A DNA stretch of 64,000 bases from positions 16,906-80,905 of the forward strand of contig QXWO01000022.1 of assembly GCA_009911035.1 (NCBI GenBank), written 5' to 3'. Made by a program: the position numbers and the translations under genes. The notes beneath the pieces were generated by a model. It made no database searches and had not been told where the DNA came from. It saw only the letters and a list, made by a program, of their open reading frames with translations. Shown here piece by piece: positions 1-8,691 of this stretch (its first letter is position 1; each line of letters begins with the position of its first letter). The DNA is from Lachnospiraceae bacterium (lineage in GTDB: Bacteria; Bacillota; Clostridia; Lachnospirales; Lachnospiraceae).

Positions 1-216
1 GTTATCACTACCATTAACAGTTTCCAATGTTTCGCACTGATTCAGTTACTGACTTCCGGTGGTCCTAACCATAGTACAGATACGGTTATGTATTACATTT
101 ACTATACAGCGTTTAAACTTTACCGTTACGGCTATGCAAATGCAATGGGCGTTGTCCTTGCAATATTTATAGCGATCCTTTCCGCGGTACAGTTCAAACT
201 GGCTAAGGAAAAATAG
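1..216 (+). CDS. Sugar ABC transporter permease, MalF-like (C-terminal fragment)
   Basis: The frame is open from the first base of the window to a TAG at 214-216, giving the last 71 residues of a membrane protein. The tail has SGGPNHST followed by a hydrophobic last helix and a short basic end (FKLAKEK), typical of the C terminus of MalF/UgpA-type permeases. Its start lies outside the window. The stop is followed by AGGAGG and a MalG-type gene 11 bases later, so the pair forms the transmembrane heterodimer of a carbohydrate ABC importer. The substrate cannot be read from this fragment. Confidence 0.85.
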   Translation, partial: VITTINSFQCFALIQLLTSGGPNHSTDTVMYYIYYTAFKLYRYGYANAMGVVLAIFIAILSAVQFKLAKEK

Positions 217-227
217 GAGGTGGAAAT

Positions 228-1157
228 ATGAATTCAGGCGTAAAACGAACAAGTCCTTATAAAGTAATAACATTGATTATACTGGTCATTCTTGCAATCC
301 TGTTTGCATTTCCTCTCTATTGGATTGTTACGGGCGCGTTTAAGACAGCGGCGTCTATCAATGCAACGACTCCTGACTGGTTCCCGAAAGAATGGGTGAT
401 GGATAATTTCAACAAACTGTTCAGCCGTCAGACGGCGCCTCTGTGGGAACTTGCCGTACCTTTTGGAAGTAAATTCTCGGCAGATGGGAATCCAATTATT
501 TTTTCGGCAGGTCCTGTAGTGCCTGCTTCCATCCGCTGGCTTGTAAACACTGTGTTTATGGCAGTAATGGCTATGGTGCTCACCTGTATTACATCGGCTA
601 TGGCAGGATATGCGCTGGCTAAGAAGCGGTTTAGGGGACGTACTGTGCTGTTCACACTGATTGTATGTGCAATGGCCCTGCCGAAGCAGGTTATTTTGAT
701 CCCCCTGCTTCGGGAGATGTCATCCTTATCTCTGTACAACACGATCTGGGCGGTTATTTTCCCTACAGTTGGATGGCCCTTTGGTGTATTTCTTATGAAG
801 CAGTTCTCCGAGGGGGTTCCGGGAGAAATGCTGGAAGCCGCCAGAATTGACGGGGCAGGAGAGGCAAAGACCTTTGTGGAAATCGTAGTGCCCATGATTA
901 AGCCAGGTATAGGCGCACTTGCAATTTTTACCTTTATCAATAGCTGGAACGATTATTTCATGCAGTTGATTATGTTAAGCAGTACAAGCAAACTTACCAT
1001 TTCTCTTGGTATAGCAAAATTACAGGCGGAAAACTCTACGGATTTTGGTCTGATCATGGCGGGTGCAACGCTGGCCGCAGTACCGATTATCGTTGTATTT
1101 ATTGCGTTCCAGAAGTACTTCACCCAGGGTATTGCCATGGGAGCTGTTAAAGGCTGA
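228..1157 (+). CDS. Sugar ABC transporter permease, MalG-like
   Basis: The 309-residue inner-membrane permease carries an N-terminal transmembrane helix (about residues 13-35), a long loop, and five further helices. The EAA loop that contacts the ATPase is seen as EAARIDGAGEAKTF around residue 204. It ends at the usual place after KYFTQGIAMGAVKG. The start is chosen by the AGGAGG ending 7 bases before ATG 228. It is the last gene of its operon, since a strong terminator follows at 1184. With the upstream MalF-like partner it forms the channel of a CUT1-family sugar importer. The solute-binding protein and ATPase are not in the window. The loop near residues 75-105 is slightly long for the family. 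Confidence 0.92.
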   Translation: MNSGVKRTSPYKVITLIILVILAILFAFPLYWIVTGAFKTAASINATTPDWFPKEWVMDNFNKLFSRQTAPLWELAVPFGSKFSADGNPIIFSAGPVVPASIRWLVNTVFMAVMAMVLTCITSAMAGYALAKKRFRGRTVLFTLIVCAMALPKQVILIPLLREMSSLSLYNTIWAVIFPTVGWPFGVFLMKQFSEGVPGEMLEAARIDGAGEAKTFVEIVVPMIKPGIGALAIFTFINSWNDYFMQLIMLSSTSKLTISLGIAKLQAENSTDFGLIMAGATLAAVPIIVVFIAFQKYFTQGIAMGAVKG

Positions 1158-1183
1158 TTTGGGACACATAAAATCATAATAGG

Positions 1184-1231
1184 AAATCCCCTGCGTAGGA
1201 TAAAACAAGACTATCAGCAGGGGATTTTTTT
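1184..1231 (+). terminator. Intrinsic terminator after the MalFG operon
   Basis: AAATCCCCTGC (1184-1194) pairs perfectly with GCAGGGGATTT (1217-1227), followed by a T run. It closes the sugar ABC operon. From 1232 to 1415 no gene or clear signal was seen. Confidence 0.9.
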
Positions 1232-1415
1232 GCTGTAAAACTGACTTACAAAGGTGCCAGTGTCTGCTTCGGCAGCCTGGTATGGAGTACATAGCAGTAT
1301 TTGGCTTGTATAATAGAAAATACCTGAAGGACAAAGAAAAGGTGATAAATGCACAAAAAAGACAGGCAGTAAATTACTATATTGAACAAAATAACGAGTT
1401 GTTTTCAAAAAACTC

Positions 1416-1444
1416 TTGACATTCGTTGTTCAAATTGCTAATAT
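1416..1444 (+). promoter_or_regulatory. Sigma-A-type promoter of the PTS operon
   Basis: A perfect -35 TTGACA (1416-1421), a 17-base spacer and a -10 TAATAT (1439-1444) lie 20 bases upstream of the RAT site. Transcription would therefore start just before the antiterminator hairpin, as expected for BglG-type control. Confidence 0.8.
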
Positions 1445-1463
1445 ATAAACATAATAAATTTAT

Positions 1464-1491
1464 GGGTTGTTACTGTATGGCAGGCAAAACC
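1464..1491 (+). promoter_or_regulatory. Ribonucleic antiterminator (RAT) site
   Basis: The sequence GGGTTGTTACTG, a short loop, then GGCAGGCAAAACC matches the RAT consensus bound by LicT/SacY/BglG proteins (GGATTGTTACTG...GCAGGCAAAACC). Its 3' end overlaps the 5' arm of the following terminator. Binding of the antiterminator protein encoded just downstream would therefore block termination. Confidence 0.9.
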
Positions 1492-1550
1492 AGATTTTGT
1501 AGGTTAATTACATGAAGTGGATTAATTTATGAAATGTGGTTTTTTTATTT
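1485..1550 (+). terminator. RAT-controlled leader terminator
   Basis: AAAACCAGATT near 1486 can pair, with one mismatch, with AATGTGGTTTT near 1533-1543, and a T run follows (1540-1546). A smaller AT-rich hairpin (TTAATTA/TTAATT) sits in the loop. The overlap with the RAT makes the two structures mutually exclusive. The pairing was judged by eye; folding was not computed. Confidence 0.65.
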
Positions 1551-1635
1551 GCATTTTTTTATGGCCGGACAGCAGAAAGCGGCAGAGGGTGCAGATGGGA
1601 AAACCGGATTCATAGAGAAGATACGCGGGAAAGTT

Positions 1636-2475
1636 ATGGAAATCAACAAAATAATCAATAATAACATCGTATCCAGCGCTGACCAGAACGGAAGGGAACT
1701 TATCGTTATGGGAAGGGGCATTGGATTCGGGAAAAAACCGGGACAGAAAATTGATGAAGAGTCCGTGGAAAAGATTTTCAGGATAGACAATGAGGACAGC
1801 CTGAAACGGTTTAAGGAATTGCTTGCCGACCTGCCGCTGGAATATGTGCAGATTGCAAATGAGATTATTTCATATGCCAAGTCTTCCATCGGCATTGAAA
1901 TGAATCAGAATGTATATTTGACACTGACAGATCATATCAGTTTTGCAATTGAAAAATTTAAAGAAGATATGCAGTTTGCCAATGCACTGTTTGAGGAAAT
2001 CAAGCTTTTTTATCCCAAGGAATATCTGGTTGGAAAATATGCGCTGCGGCTGATTGAGGAAAAAACCGGACTTGAGATGCCGGACGACGAGGCGGCTTCT
2101 ATAGCACTTCATCTGGTCAATGCGGAATATGATTCAAGGATAAGCGATACGTTTCGCATGACGGAAATGATCCAGGAAATGGTGGAGCGGATTGAAAGCA
2201 GGTTTCCCCAGTTTAAGGAAAATTCAATGCATAAGGACTGGCTTGTCAGCAATCTGAAATATATGGCCTACCGGCTGATGAAGGTTTCTCCCATAGAAGA
2301 TGGGGAAGAAGAGGAATATCATGACATTATCAGGAGAAACTATAAGGAAGAGTGGAACCTGACAGGGGAAATCAATGAGTTTCTGAAAGAGCGGTATGGC
2401 TGTTCCATGACAGTGGAGGAAAAGATTTACCTGACAGTGAGCATTAAGAGAACCCGGGATACCTATAAATATTAG
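1636..2475 (+). CDS. PRD-domain transcription antiterminator, BglG/LicT family
   Basis: This RNA-binding antiterminator acts on the RAT site 145-172 bases upstream of its own start, so the operon is autoregulated. The 279-residue protein has an N-terminal CAT RNA-binding domain (1-58, MEINKIINNN...VMGRGIGF), PRD1 (about 65-170) and PRD2 (about 171-279). ATG 1636 is chosen because it gives the exact CAT-domain N terminus. Upstream in-frame codons run through the leader terminator. PRD1 keeps both phosphorylatable histidines, H100 (TDH) and H159 (ALH), at the same numbers as LicT. In PRD2 the corresponding positions are N206 and S269. By family knowledge PRD1 is inhibited by the EII and PRD2 is activated by HPr, so HPr control is probably lost here. 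The downstream NagE-type EII suggests GlcNAc as inducer. Confidence 0.92.
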   Translation: MEINKIINNNIVSSADQNGRELIVMGRGIGFGKKPGQKIDEESVEKIFRIDNEDSLKRFKELLADLPLEYVQIANEIISYAKSSIGIEMNQNVYLTLTDHISFAIEKFKEDMQFANALFEEIKLFYPKEYLVGKYALRLIEEKTGLEMPDDEAASIALHLVNAEYDSRISDTFRMTEMIQEMVERIESRFPQFKENSMHKDWLVSNLKYMAYRLMKVSPIEDGEEEEYHDIIRRNYKEEWNLTGEINEFLKERYGCSMTVEEKIYLTVSIKRTRDTYKY

Positions 2476-2550
2476 CGTACCTGTATATACGTTCCGGTAG
2501 GGAACCATGCTGTGCCATACCGGCAAAAAAATAGAAACGGAGGGATTGTT

Positions 2551-3036
2551 ATGGGGTTGTTTGATTTTATGAAAGGGAAAAAAGGAACTGTGATTTCAGC
2601 TCCGGTAAAGGGAGAATGTATTCCCATCAGTGAGGTTGCGGACCCTACTTTTGCAGAGGAAATATTGGGGAAAGGAATCGCTATAAAGCCTGTGGACGGT
2701 AAGATAACAGCTCCTGCAGACGGCGTGATAACGACAGTATTCCCGACCGGCCATGCCATTGGGCTGACAACGCCGGACGGAGTAGAAATATTAGTTCATG
2801 TGGGACTGGATACTGTACAGTTGAAAGGACAGTTTTTCCACACAGTGGCAGAGCCGGATCAGAATGTGAAGGCGGGAGATTTGATTCTTGAGGCTGATAT
2901 AGATGAAATCAGGAAAGCCGGATATGATACGGTGACACCTATGATTATCTGTAACACACCTGATTTTTCTTCGATTACCTGCAAGACGGAAGGAATGGTT
3001 GAGGCAGGAGAGGAAGTTATTACCTGTGTAAAATAA
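2551..3036 (+). CDS. PTS glucose-type EIIA domain protein
   Basis: This cytosolic phosphocarrier takes phosphate from HPr and passes it to an EIIB. The 161-residue single-domain protein (Crr/EIIA-Glc fold) contains TGHAIG with H68 and LVHVGLDTV with H83. H83 aligns with the phosphorylated histidine of the family and H68 with its stabilising partner. ATG 2551 is preceded by GGAGGGA at good spacing, which excludes earlier in-frame codons. It lies 75 bases after the antiterminator and 14 before enzyme I. The EIICB encoded downstream lacks an EIIA domain, so this protein most likely serves it. It could also serve other glucose-family EIIs. Confidence 0.93.
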   Translation: MGLFDFMKGKKGTVISAPVKGECIPISEVADPTFAEEILGKGIAIKPVDGKITAPADGVITTVFPTGHAIGLTTPDGVEILVHVGLDTVQLKGQFFHTVAEPDQNVKAGDLILEADIDEIRKAGYDTVTPMIICNTPDFSSITCKTEGMVEAGEEVITCVK

Positions 3037-3050
3037 GGAGGAACAGCCGG

Positions 3051-4664
3051 ATGATCAAGTGTATTGGTAAAAGTGTTCTGAATGGAATTGCAGTGGGCAG
3101 AGTATATGTTTACCGGAGCGGCAAATTTGCGCCGGTAAAGAAACAGATCGAAGATGTGGATAAAGAGCAGGAGCGTCTTATGCAGGCAATTGCAAAGGCG
3201 GGAGAGCAGTTGGAAGAACTTTACCAGAATGCTCTTAAAACTGTGGGCGAAGAGCAGGCAATGATTTTTGATGTGCATAAAATGATGCTGGAGGATGAAG
3301 GGTATCAGGCTGACATTAAGGCCATGATTTCCGAAGGGTGCAACGCTGAATTTGCCGTACAGGAAACCGGAGATAAGTATTCCGCCATGTTTGCAGCAAT
3401 GGATGATGAATACATGCGTGCGAGAAGTGCGGATGTGATAGATATTTCAGGAAGAGTGATCGACATTCTTTCAGGGGTGGGACAGACAAATATTGATTCC
3501 AGGGAGCCAGTCATATTACTGGCGGAGGACTTGACCCCCAGTGAAACAATCCAGATGGATAAGAGCAAGATTTACGCATTTGTCACGGTACACGGTTCAG
3601 CCAGTTCCCATACGGCGATTCTGGCAAGGAGCATGAACCTGCCTTCCATAGTCAATACAGATGTGGAACTTCTTGACAAGTATCACGGAAAAATGGCAGT
3701 AGTGGACGGTTACAACGGGGAATTTATTATCGACCCGGATGAAGATATTTTAAACGATATGCTTGCCAAGAGGGAAAAATGGCTCAAAGAGACAGAGGAA
3801 CTGAAAAAGCTTATCGGACAGGAAAATGTCACCAGAGACGGACGCAGGGTCAATGTTTACTGCAACATAGGCAATGTGGAAGACGTTGACAGAGTGCTGA
3901 AAGCAGACGGCGGCGGCATAGGGCTTTTCAGAAGCGAGTTCCTTTATCTTGGGAAAGATGATTATCCAAGTGAGGAAGAACAGTTTGAAAGTTATAAAAC
4001 AGTCCTTGAGAAAATGAAGGGCAAGAAGGTCATTATCAGAACGCTGGATATAGGTGCTGACAAGAAAGCGGATTATTTTAATCTGGAACCGGAGGAAAAT
4101 CCGGCTATGGGATACAGAGCAATCCGGATATGCCTGGACAGACCGGAAGTTTTCAAAACACAGTTAAGGGCTATTTACAGAGCCAGCGCATTCGGCACTG
4201 CATCCATTATGTTTCCCATGATTATTTCTGTGGAGGAAATCAGGAAGATCAAGGAAATCGTGGAGGAAGTAAAGAAAGAACTTACCAGCGAAAACATTGC
4301 AATGGGAGAAGTTGAGCTGGGCATTATGATAGAAACGCCGGCGGCAGCCGTCATAAGTGACGAACTGGCAAAGGAAGTGGAGTTTTTCAGTATCGGTACA
4401 AACGATCTGACCCAGTATACACTGGCTATTGACAGGCAGAATCAGAAACTGGAAAAGGTATGTGACCTTCACCATAAAGCTGTGCTTAAACTGATACAGA
4501 TGACGGTGGAAAACGGCCATAGGGAAAATATCTGGGTAGGAATCTGCGGGGAACTGGCAAGCGATACCAGTCTTACGCAAACCTTTGTCGATATGGGAGT
4601 GGATGAATTGTCCGTATCCCCCACATATGTGCTGGGACTTCGGAAAGCAATAAGGGAAATATAG
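3051..4664 (+). CDS. ptsI: Phosphoenolpyruvate-protein phosphotransferase (PTS enzyme I)
   Basis: Enzyme I moves phosphate from PEP to HPr and is the entry point of the whole PTS. The 537-residue protein has the N-terminal HPr-binding/phosphohistidine domain with SSHTAI (H187 as active-site histidine). Its C-terminal PEP-binding TIM barrel has GIGLFRSEFLY, RTLDIGADK and the GICGELASD segment with the catalytic cysteine. It is slightly shorter than the 570-residue enteric proteins, mainly by a compact C terminus. Start ATG 3051 follows AAGGAGGA. It lies between the EIIA and HPr genes. Having general PTS genes behind a RAT switch is notable. Confidence 0.96.
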   Translation: MIKCIGKSVLNGIAVGRVYVYRSGKFAPVKKQIEDVDKEQERLMQAIAKAGEQLEELYQNALKTVGEEQAMIFDVHKMMLEDEGYQADIKAMISEGCNAEFAVQETGDKYSAMFAAMDDEYMRARSADVIDISGRVIDILSGVGQTNIDSREPVILLAEDLTPSETIQMDKSKIYAFVTVHGSASSHTAILARSMNLPSIVNTDVELLDKYHGKMAVVDGYNGEFIIDPDEDILNDMLAKREKWLKETEELKKLIGQENVTRDGRRVNVYCNIGNVEDVDRVLKADGGGIGLFRSEFLYLGKDDYPSEEEQFESYKTVLEKMKGKKVIIRTLDIGADKKADYFNLEPEENPAMGYRAIRICLDRPEVFKTQLRAIYRASAFGTASIMFPMIISVEEIRKIKEIVEEVKKELTSENIAMGEVELGIMIETPAAAVISDELAKEVEFFSIGTNDLTQYTLAIDRQNQKLEKVCDLHHKAVLKLIQMTVENGHRENIWVGICGELASDTSLTQTFVDMGVDELSVSPTYVLGLRKAIREI

Positions 4665-4676
4665 GAGGAAAATATA

Positions 4677-4937
4677 ATGAAAACATTTGACTACACAATC
4701 AATGATGCTCTTGGCATTCACGCAAGGCCGGCAGGACAGCTTGCAAAATTAGTAGCTGGTTTTGGCAGCAAGATCACAATAGCAAAAGAGGGCGGCGCGG
4801 ATGTAAGCGCAAAAAGCATTATGTCTCTTATGGGCCTTGGGGCTACAAAAGGCACAAACGTTACAGTTAAGGTAGAAGGACCGGACGAAGATGTTGCTGT
4901 AAAAGCAGTGGAAGATTTTCTGAAGGCTAATCTATAA
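4677..4937 (+). CDS. ptsH: Phosphocarrier protein HPr
   Basis: The 86-residue phosphocarrier lies between enzyme I and the EIIAs. H15 in GIHARPAG is the phosphorylation site. AKSIMSLMGLG carries S47, aligned with the regulatory Ser46 phosphorylated by HPr kinase in Firmicutes, so the protein can act in CcpA-type catabolite control. The gene starts 12 bases after ptsI with an AGGAGG. The order ptsI-ptsH is the reverse of the usual ptsH-ptsI. Confidence 0.95.
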   Translation: MKTFDYTINDALGIHARPAGQLAKLVAGFGSKITIAKEGGADVSAKSIMSLMGLGATKGTNVTVKVEGPDEDVAVKAVEDFLKANL

Positions 4938-4997
4938 AGCAAAAATGAATATGTTTCGTGGCTAGGGCGAAACTAAAAGACAAGGGGGTACAACTTT

Positions 4998-6455
4998 ATG
5001 ATGAAATTTTTACAAAGAATTGGTAAGTCATTGATGCTTCCAGTTGCATGTCTGCCTGTGTGCGGTATTTTAATGGGTGTTGGTTACATACTCGCTCCCG
5101 CAGCTATGGCTGGTGAAGTTGCTGGATTTACAGCAGGCGGCTTTGCCTATACAATCGGTCTGTTTTTGATCAAGGCAGGCGGTGCGCTTATTGACAATAT
5201 GCCGTTCCTGTTTGCAATCGGCGTGGCGGTCGGCATGTCTGACGACAATGACGGTACAGCCGGCCTGGCAGGACTGGTTTCCTTCTTAATGATCACCACT
5301 CTGCTTAGCAGTGGTACGATCGCAGGTCTTACCGGAAAAGATGCAAATCCGGCATTTGGTAAGATCAACAACCAGTTTATCGGTATTTTAGCTGGTCTGA
5401 TCGGTGCAGCATGTTACAACAGATTCAAGAGTGTAAAGCTTCCCGATGCGCTTTCATTCTTCAGCGGCAAGCGTGCAGTGGCAATCGTTACGGCAATTGG
5501 TTCAATCCTTGCATCTGCAGTTTTATTCTTTATCTGGCCGTTGGTTTATTCCGCTCTTGTTGCTCTTGGCGGAGGCATTTCCAGCCTTGGAGCAGTTGGT
5601 GCAGGTATTTATGCATTCTTTAACAGATTACTTATTCCGTTTGGTCTGCATCATGCACTTAACTCTGTATTTTGGTTTGACGTTGCAGGGATCAATGACC
5701 TTAGTAATTTCTGGAACAACACAGGTACTTTCGGACAGACAGGTATGTACATGACAGGATTCTTCCCGTTCATGATGTTCGGTCTTCCCGCAGCATGTCT
5801 GGCTATGTATCAGACAGCAAAACCCGGAAGGAAAAAAGTAGTTTACGGCCTGCTTACATCCGCTGCATTCTGCTCCTTCTTTACAGGTGTTACAGAGCCT
5901 ATCGAATTTGCATTTATGTTCCTGGCTCCCGGCTTATATCTTGTTCATGCATTACTGGCAGGCGTTACAGCAGGAATCACTGTTGCACTTCCCATCAGGG
6001 CAGGTTTCTCCTTCTCCGGTGGTGCAGTAGATATGGTACTTAGTTCCTTTACACCTTTAGCACAGAATCCTTGGTTCTTAATTCCGATTGGTCTGGCAGT
6101 AGGCGTGATTTACTATGCAGTATTCCGTTTTGCTATTACCAAGTTTGACTTTAAGACACCCGGTAGGGAAGATGATGATTTAGAAGCTGAAAAGAGAGTA
6201 GTTCTTTCCAATGATAACTTTACAGAAGTTGCTAAAATCGTTCTGGAAGGCCTTGGAGGAAAAGGCAACATTAAATCTCTTGACAACTGTGTAACAAGAC
6301 TTCGTCTGGAAATTAAAGATTACACAAAGATTGACGAGAAGAAGATTAAGTCAGCAGGTGTTGCAGGTGTTATGAGACCCAGCAAGACATCAGTACAGGT
6401 AATTGTTGGTACCAAAGTACAGTTTGTTGCTGATGAGATGAAGAAGATGTTATAA
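4998..6455 (+). CDS. nagE: PTS N-acetylglucosamine-type EIICB permease
   Basis: This membrane permease takes up and phosphorylates an amino sugar. The 485-residue protein has an N-terminal EIIC domain with about ten hydrophobic segments (1-385, including GVTEPIEF, the substrate-loop motif of glucose-family EIIs). A C-terminal EIIB domain has the phosphorylatable cysteine C431 in NCVTRLRLE. There is no EIIA domain; the separate EIIA at 2551 would supply it. The start is double (ATG 4998 or 5001) after a GGGGG stretch. GlcNAc specificity is inferred from the family and from nagB and nagA immediately downstream. Glucose or glucosamine is possible. Confidence 0.85.
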   Translation: MMKFLQRIGKSLMLPVACLPVCGILMGVGYILAPAAMAGEVAGFTAGGFAYTIGLFLIKAGGALIDNMPFLFAIGVAVGMSDDNDGTAGLAGLVSFLMITTLLSSGTIAGLTGKDANPAFGKINNQFIGILAGLIGAACYNRFKSVKLPDALSFFSGKRAVAIVTAIGSILASAVLFFIWPLVYSALVALGGGISSLGAVGAGIYAFFNRLLIPFGLHHALNSVFWFDVAGINDLSNFWNNTGTFGQTGMYMTGFFPFMMFGLPAACLAMYQTAKPGRKKVVYGLLTSAAFCSFFTGVTEPIEFAFMFLAPGLYLVHALLAGVTAGITVALPIRAGFSFSGGAVDMVLSSFTPLAQNPWFLIPIGLAVGVIYYAVFRFAITKFDFKTPGREDDDLEAEKRVVLSNDNFTEVAKIVLEGLGGKGNIKSLDNCVTRLRLEIKDYTKIDEKKIKSAGVAGVMRPSKTSVQVIVGTKVQFVADEMKKML

Positions 6456-6531
6456 GGTATTATAAATACTGGTAGAGTGATAAATGCTAATGGTATGATT
6501 GATACGAATAATACCGAAAATCCTAGCATGT

Positions 6532-6560
6532 CGGAGGTCCTTAGGGGCCTCCGGTATTTT
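6532..6560 (+). terminator. Probable terminator after the EIICB gene
   Basis: CGGAGG (6532-6537) pairs with CCTCCG (6548-6553), followed by a modest T-rich tail. It separates the PTS operon from nagBA. The T run is short, so termination may be partial. Confidence 0.55.
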
Positions 6561-6669
6561 CGTACAGTGCAGGAAAAGTATTTTGGTGTTTTGCAGCATG
6601 CGGTGGGGCCTTGACCTTACAGACTACAGGAAAGTACATTCAGAATGCAAAAATGCACAAGATAAGTCA

Positions 6670-6698
6670 TATACAAAATTGCAAAATATAATTATAAT
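6670..6698 (+). promoter_or_regulatory. Probable nagBA promoter
   Basis: A perfect -10 TATAAT (6693-6698) lies 17 bases downstream of TATACA (4 of 6 match to the -35 consensus) and 47 bases before nagB. No obvious cre or NagR-like palindrome was recognised in this 289-base gap. Confidence 0.6.
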
Positions 6699-6744
6699 AT
6701 AGACAAACGCTGTACAAGTATATTTAGGAAAAGGAGAGATTGAA

Positions 6745-7473
6745 ATGAAAATTGTCAGAGCTAAGGATTACAATGACATGAGCAGGAAGGCAGCAAATAT
6801 TATTTCTGCCCAGGTGATTATGAAACCTAACTGTGTTCTGGGGCTGGCCACAGGTTCTACTCCCATTGGAACTTACAAGCAGCTTGTAGAGTGGTACGAG
6901 AAGGGAGACCTGGATTTCACGGAAGTTACTACAGTTAATCTGGACGAGTATAAGGGCCTGCCAAGGAACAATGATCAGAGCTACTATTATTTTATGAATG
7001 ATAATCTGTTCAGCAAAGTGAATATCAATCTTGGAAGAACTTTCCTGCCTGACGGAATGGAACCGGACAGTGAGAAAGCATGTTCCGATTATAATAAAGT
7101 AATTGCCAGTGTGGGCGGTGTGGATTTGCAGCTTTTGGGCCTTGGGCACAACGGACATATCGGTTTTAATGAGCCGGGTATGGCTTTTGAAGCAGAAACC
7201 CACTGTGTAAATTTAACAGAATCTACCGTGAAAGCTAACCAGAGATTTTTTGCATCTATGGATGATGTTCCCAAGCAGGCATATACTATGGGTATCAAGA
7301 CGATTATGCAGGCAAAGAAAATCCTGGTGGTAGTCAGCGGCGAGGACAAGGCTGCTATTATAAAGGAAGCATTTTTCGGGCCGATCACTCCCCAGGTGCA
7401 GGCTTCTGTGCTCCAGCTCCACAATGATGTTACCATTGTAGCCGACGAAGCAGCACTGTCTCTTGTAAAGTAG
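6745..7473 (+). CDS. nagB: Glucosamine-6-phosphate deaminase
   Basis: The enzyme converts glucosamine-6-phosphate to fructose-6-phosphate and ammonia, feeding GlcNAc carbon into glycolysis. The 242-residue protein has the phosphate-binding LGLATGSTP, NLDEYKG with catalytic D67, and GHNGHIGFNEPG with H138 and E143. It matches the short Gram-positive form, which lacks the allosteric C-terminal segment of the E. coli enzyme. The start is after AAAGGAGAG. It precedes nagA by 65 bases and works on the product of NagA. Confidence 0.96.
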   Translation: MKIVRAKDYNDMSRKAANIISAQVIMKPNCVLGLATGSTPIGTYKQLVEWYEKGDLDFTEVTTVNLDEYKGLPRNNDQSYYYFMNDNLFSKVNINLGRTFLPDGMEPDSEKACSDYNKVIASVGGVDLQLLGLGHNGHIGFNEPGMAFEAETHCVNLTESTVKANQRFFASMDDVPKQAYTMGIKTIMQAKKILVVVSGEDKAAIIKEAFFGPITPQVQASVLQLHNDVTIVADEAALSLVK

Positions 7474-7538
7474 AGCCATTCAGGTGAAAAAGAATATGTT
7501 TTTGTATGTCTCACAGGCAGAAGGGAGAAATAATTGTT

Positions 7539-8675
7539 ATGATTATTAAAAATGCCAGCGTATATACAGAGGACGGCAGATTTTTAAACCGTGATATTTA
7601 TATTGAAGGATATTCCTTTACAGATTCGGAAGAAAAGGTAAGTGATAAGACAGAAGTGGACGGTACAGGTTGCTACGCCATACCAGGACTTACGGATATC
7701 CATTTCCATGGCTGTAAGGGCTACGATTTCTGCGATGGTACAAAGGAAGCCATTGATACCATGGCAGCCTATGAGGCTTCTGTAGGTGTTACCTGTATTG
7801 TTCCCGCAACTATGACTCTTGGGGAAGATACCCTGTTTGGAATTTGCCAGGTTGCAAAGGAGTACCGGGAAGAAGGGCTTAAAGAAAAACGTGCAAGGTT
7901 CTGTGGTATCAATATGGAAGGCCCTTTTGTTGCAGAGAGCAAAAAGGGAGCCCAGAACGGCGCTTACATCAGAAAGCCGGATATTGCCATGTTTGATAAA
8001 TTGAACGAAGCTTCCGGCAATATGGTGAAACTGGTTGCTATTGCCCCGGAAGTGGAAGATGCCATGGACTTTATCGAGAAAAAGCATAATGAGGTAGTGA
8101 TTTCCCTTGCACATACGGCTGCCGGCTATGATACAGCCATTGCTGCTTTTGAAAAGGGAGCAAGCCATGTGACCCATCTTTATAATGCCATGAATCCATA
8201 TACCCATAGGGCACCGGGGCTTGTAGGGGCGGCGGCAGACACCCATAAGGCGGAAGTGGAATTGATTTGTGACGGCGTCCATATTCATCCTGCAGCAGTA
8301 AGGACGACATTTAAGATATTTGGCGATGACCGTATCATCTTAATCAGTGACAGTATGATGGCAACAGGGCTTGAGGATGGCGATTACAGCCTTGGCGGGC
8401 AGGCGGTTAAGGTGGTAGGAAATCTGGCCACCCTTGAAAACGGCACCATAGCAGGGTCTGCAACCAACCTGATGGACTGTATGCGCACCGCAGTACTTAA
8501 GATGGGGATTCCCTTAGAATCGGCAGTGAAATGTGCGGCAGTGAATCCGGCTAAAAGCGTAGGACTATATGACCAGTACGGAAGCATTACCCCCGGCAAA
8601 AAGGCCAGTGTAGTGCTCCTTAAAAAAGAAAACTTAGAGCTTAAGCAGGTTGTGATTGAAGGAAAAATTCTGTAG
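7539..8675 (+). CDS. nagA: N-acetylglucosamine-6-phosphate deacetylase
   Basis: The enzyme removes acetate from GlcNAc-6-phosphate to give the NagB substrate. The 378-residue amidohydrolase has the metal-binding HFH (H55, H57) in LTDIHFHGCKG, NMEGPF with the metal-ligand glutamate, LAHTAAGYD, and the late aspartate in LISDSM. ATG 7539 is preceded by AAGGGAG, and the protein then begins with the expected MIIKNA strand. The second gene of nagBA, it ends in a terminator. Confidence 0.95.
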   Translation: MIIKNASVYTEDGRFLNRDIYIEGYSFTDSEEKVSDKTEVDGTGCYAIPGLTDIHFHGCKGYDFCDGTKEAIDTMAAYEASVGVTCIVPATMTLGEDTLFGICQVAKEYREEGLKEKRARFCGINMEGPFVAESKKGAQNGAYIRKPDIAMFDKLNEASGNMVKLVAIAPEVEDAMDFIEKKHNEVVISLAHTAAGYDTAIAAFEKGASHVTHLYNAMNPYTHRAPGLVGAAADTHKAEVELICDGVHIHPAAVRTTFKIFGDDRIILISDSMMATGLEDGDYSLGGQAVKVVGNLATLENGTIAGSATNLMDCMRTAVLKMGIPLESAVKCAAVNPAKSVGLYDQYGSITPGKKASVVLLKKENLELKQVVIEGKIL

Positions 8676-8691
8676 ATAAAGCTTATTGAAT

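Noticed and set aside
428-940. Long open frames antisense to real genes (also within polA, smc, the propeller lipoproteins and the DUF5107 gene)
   Set aside because: They mirror the codon pattern of strongly supported genes, lack ribosome binding sites and have no recognisable domains.
1534-1635. Upstream in-frame extension of the antiterminator protein
   Set aside because: It runs through the T tract of the leader terminator and precedes the exact CAT-domain start at 1636.
6456-6744. Small open frame between the EIICB gene and nagB
   Set aside because: It overlaps a terminator and promoter, has low-complexity translation and no ribosome binding site.
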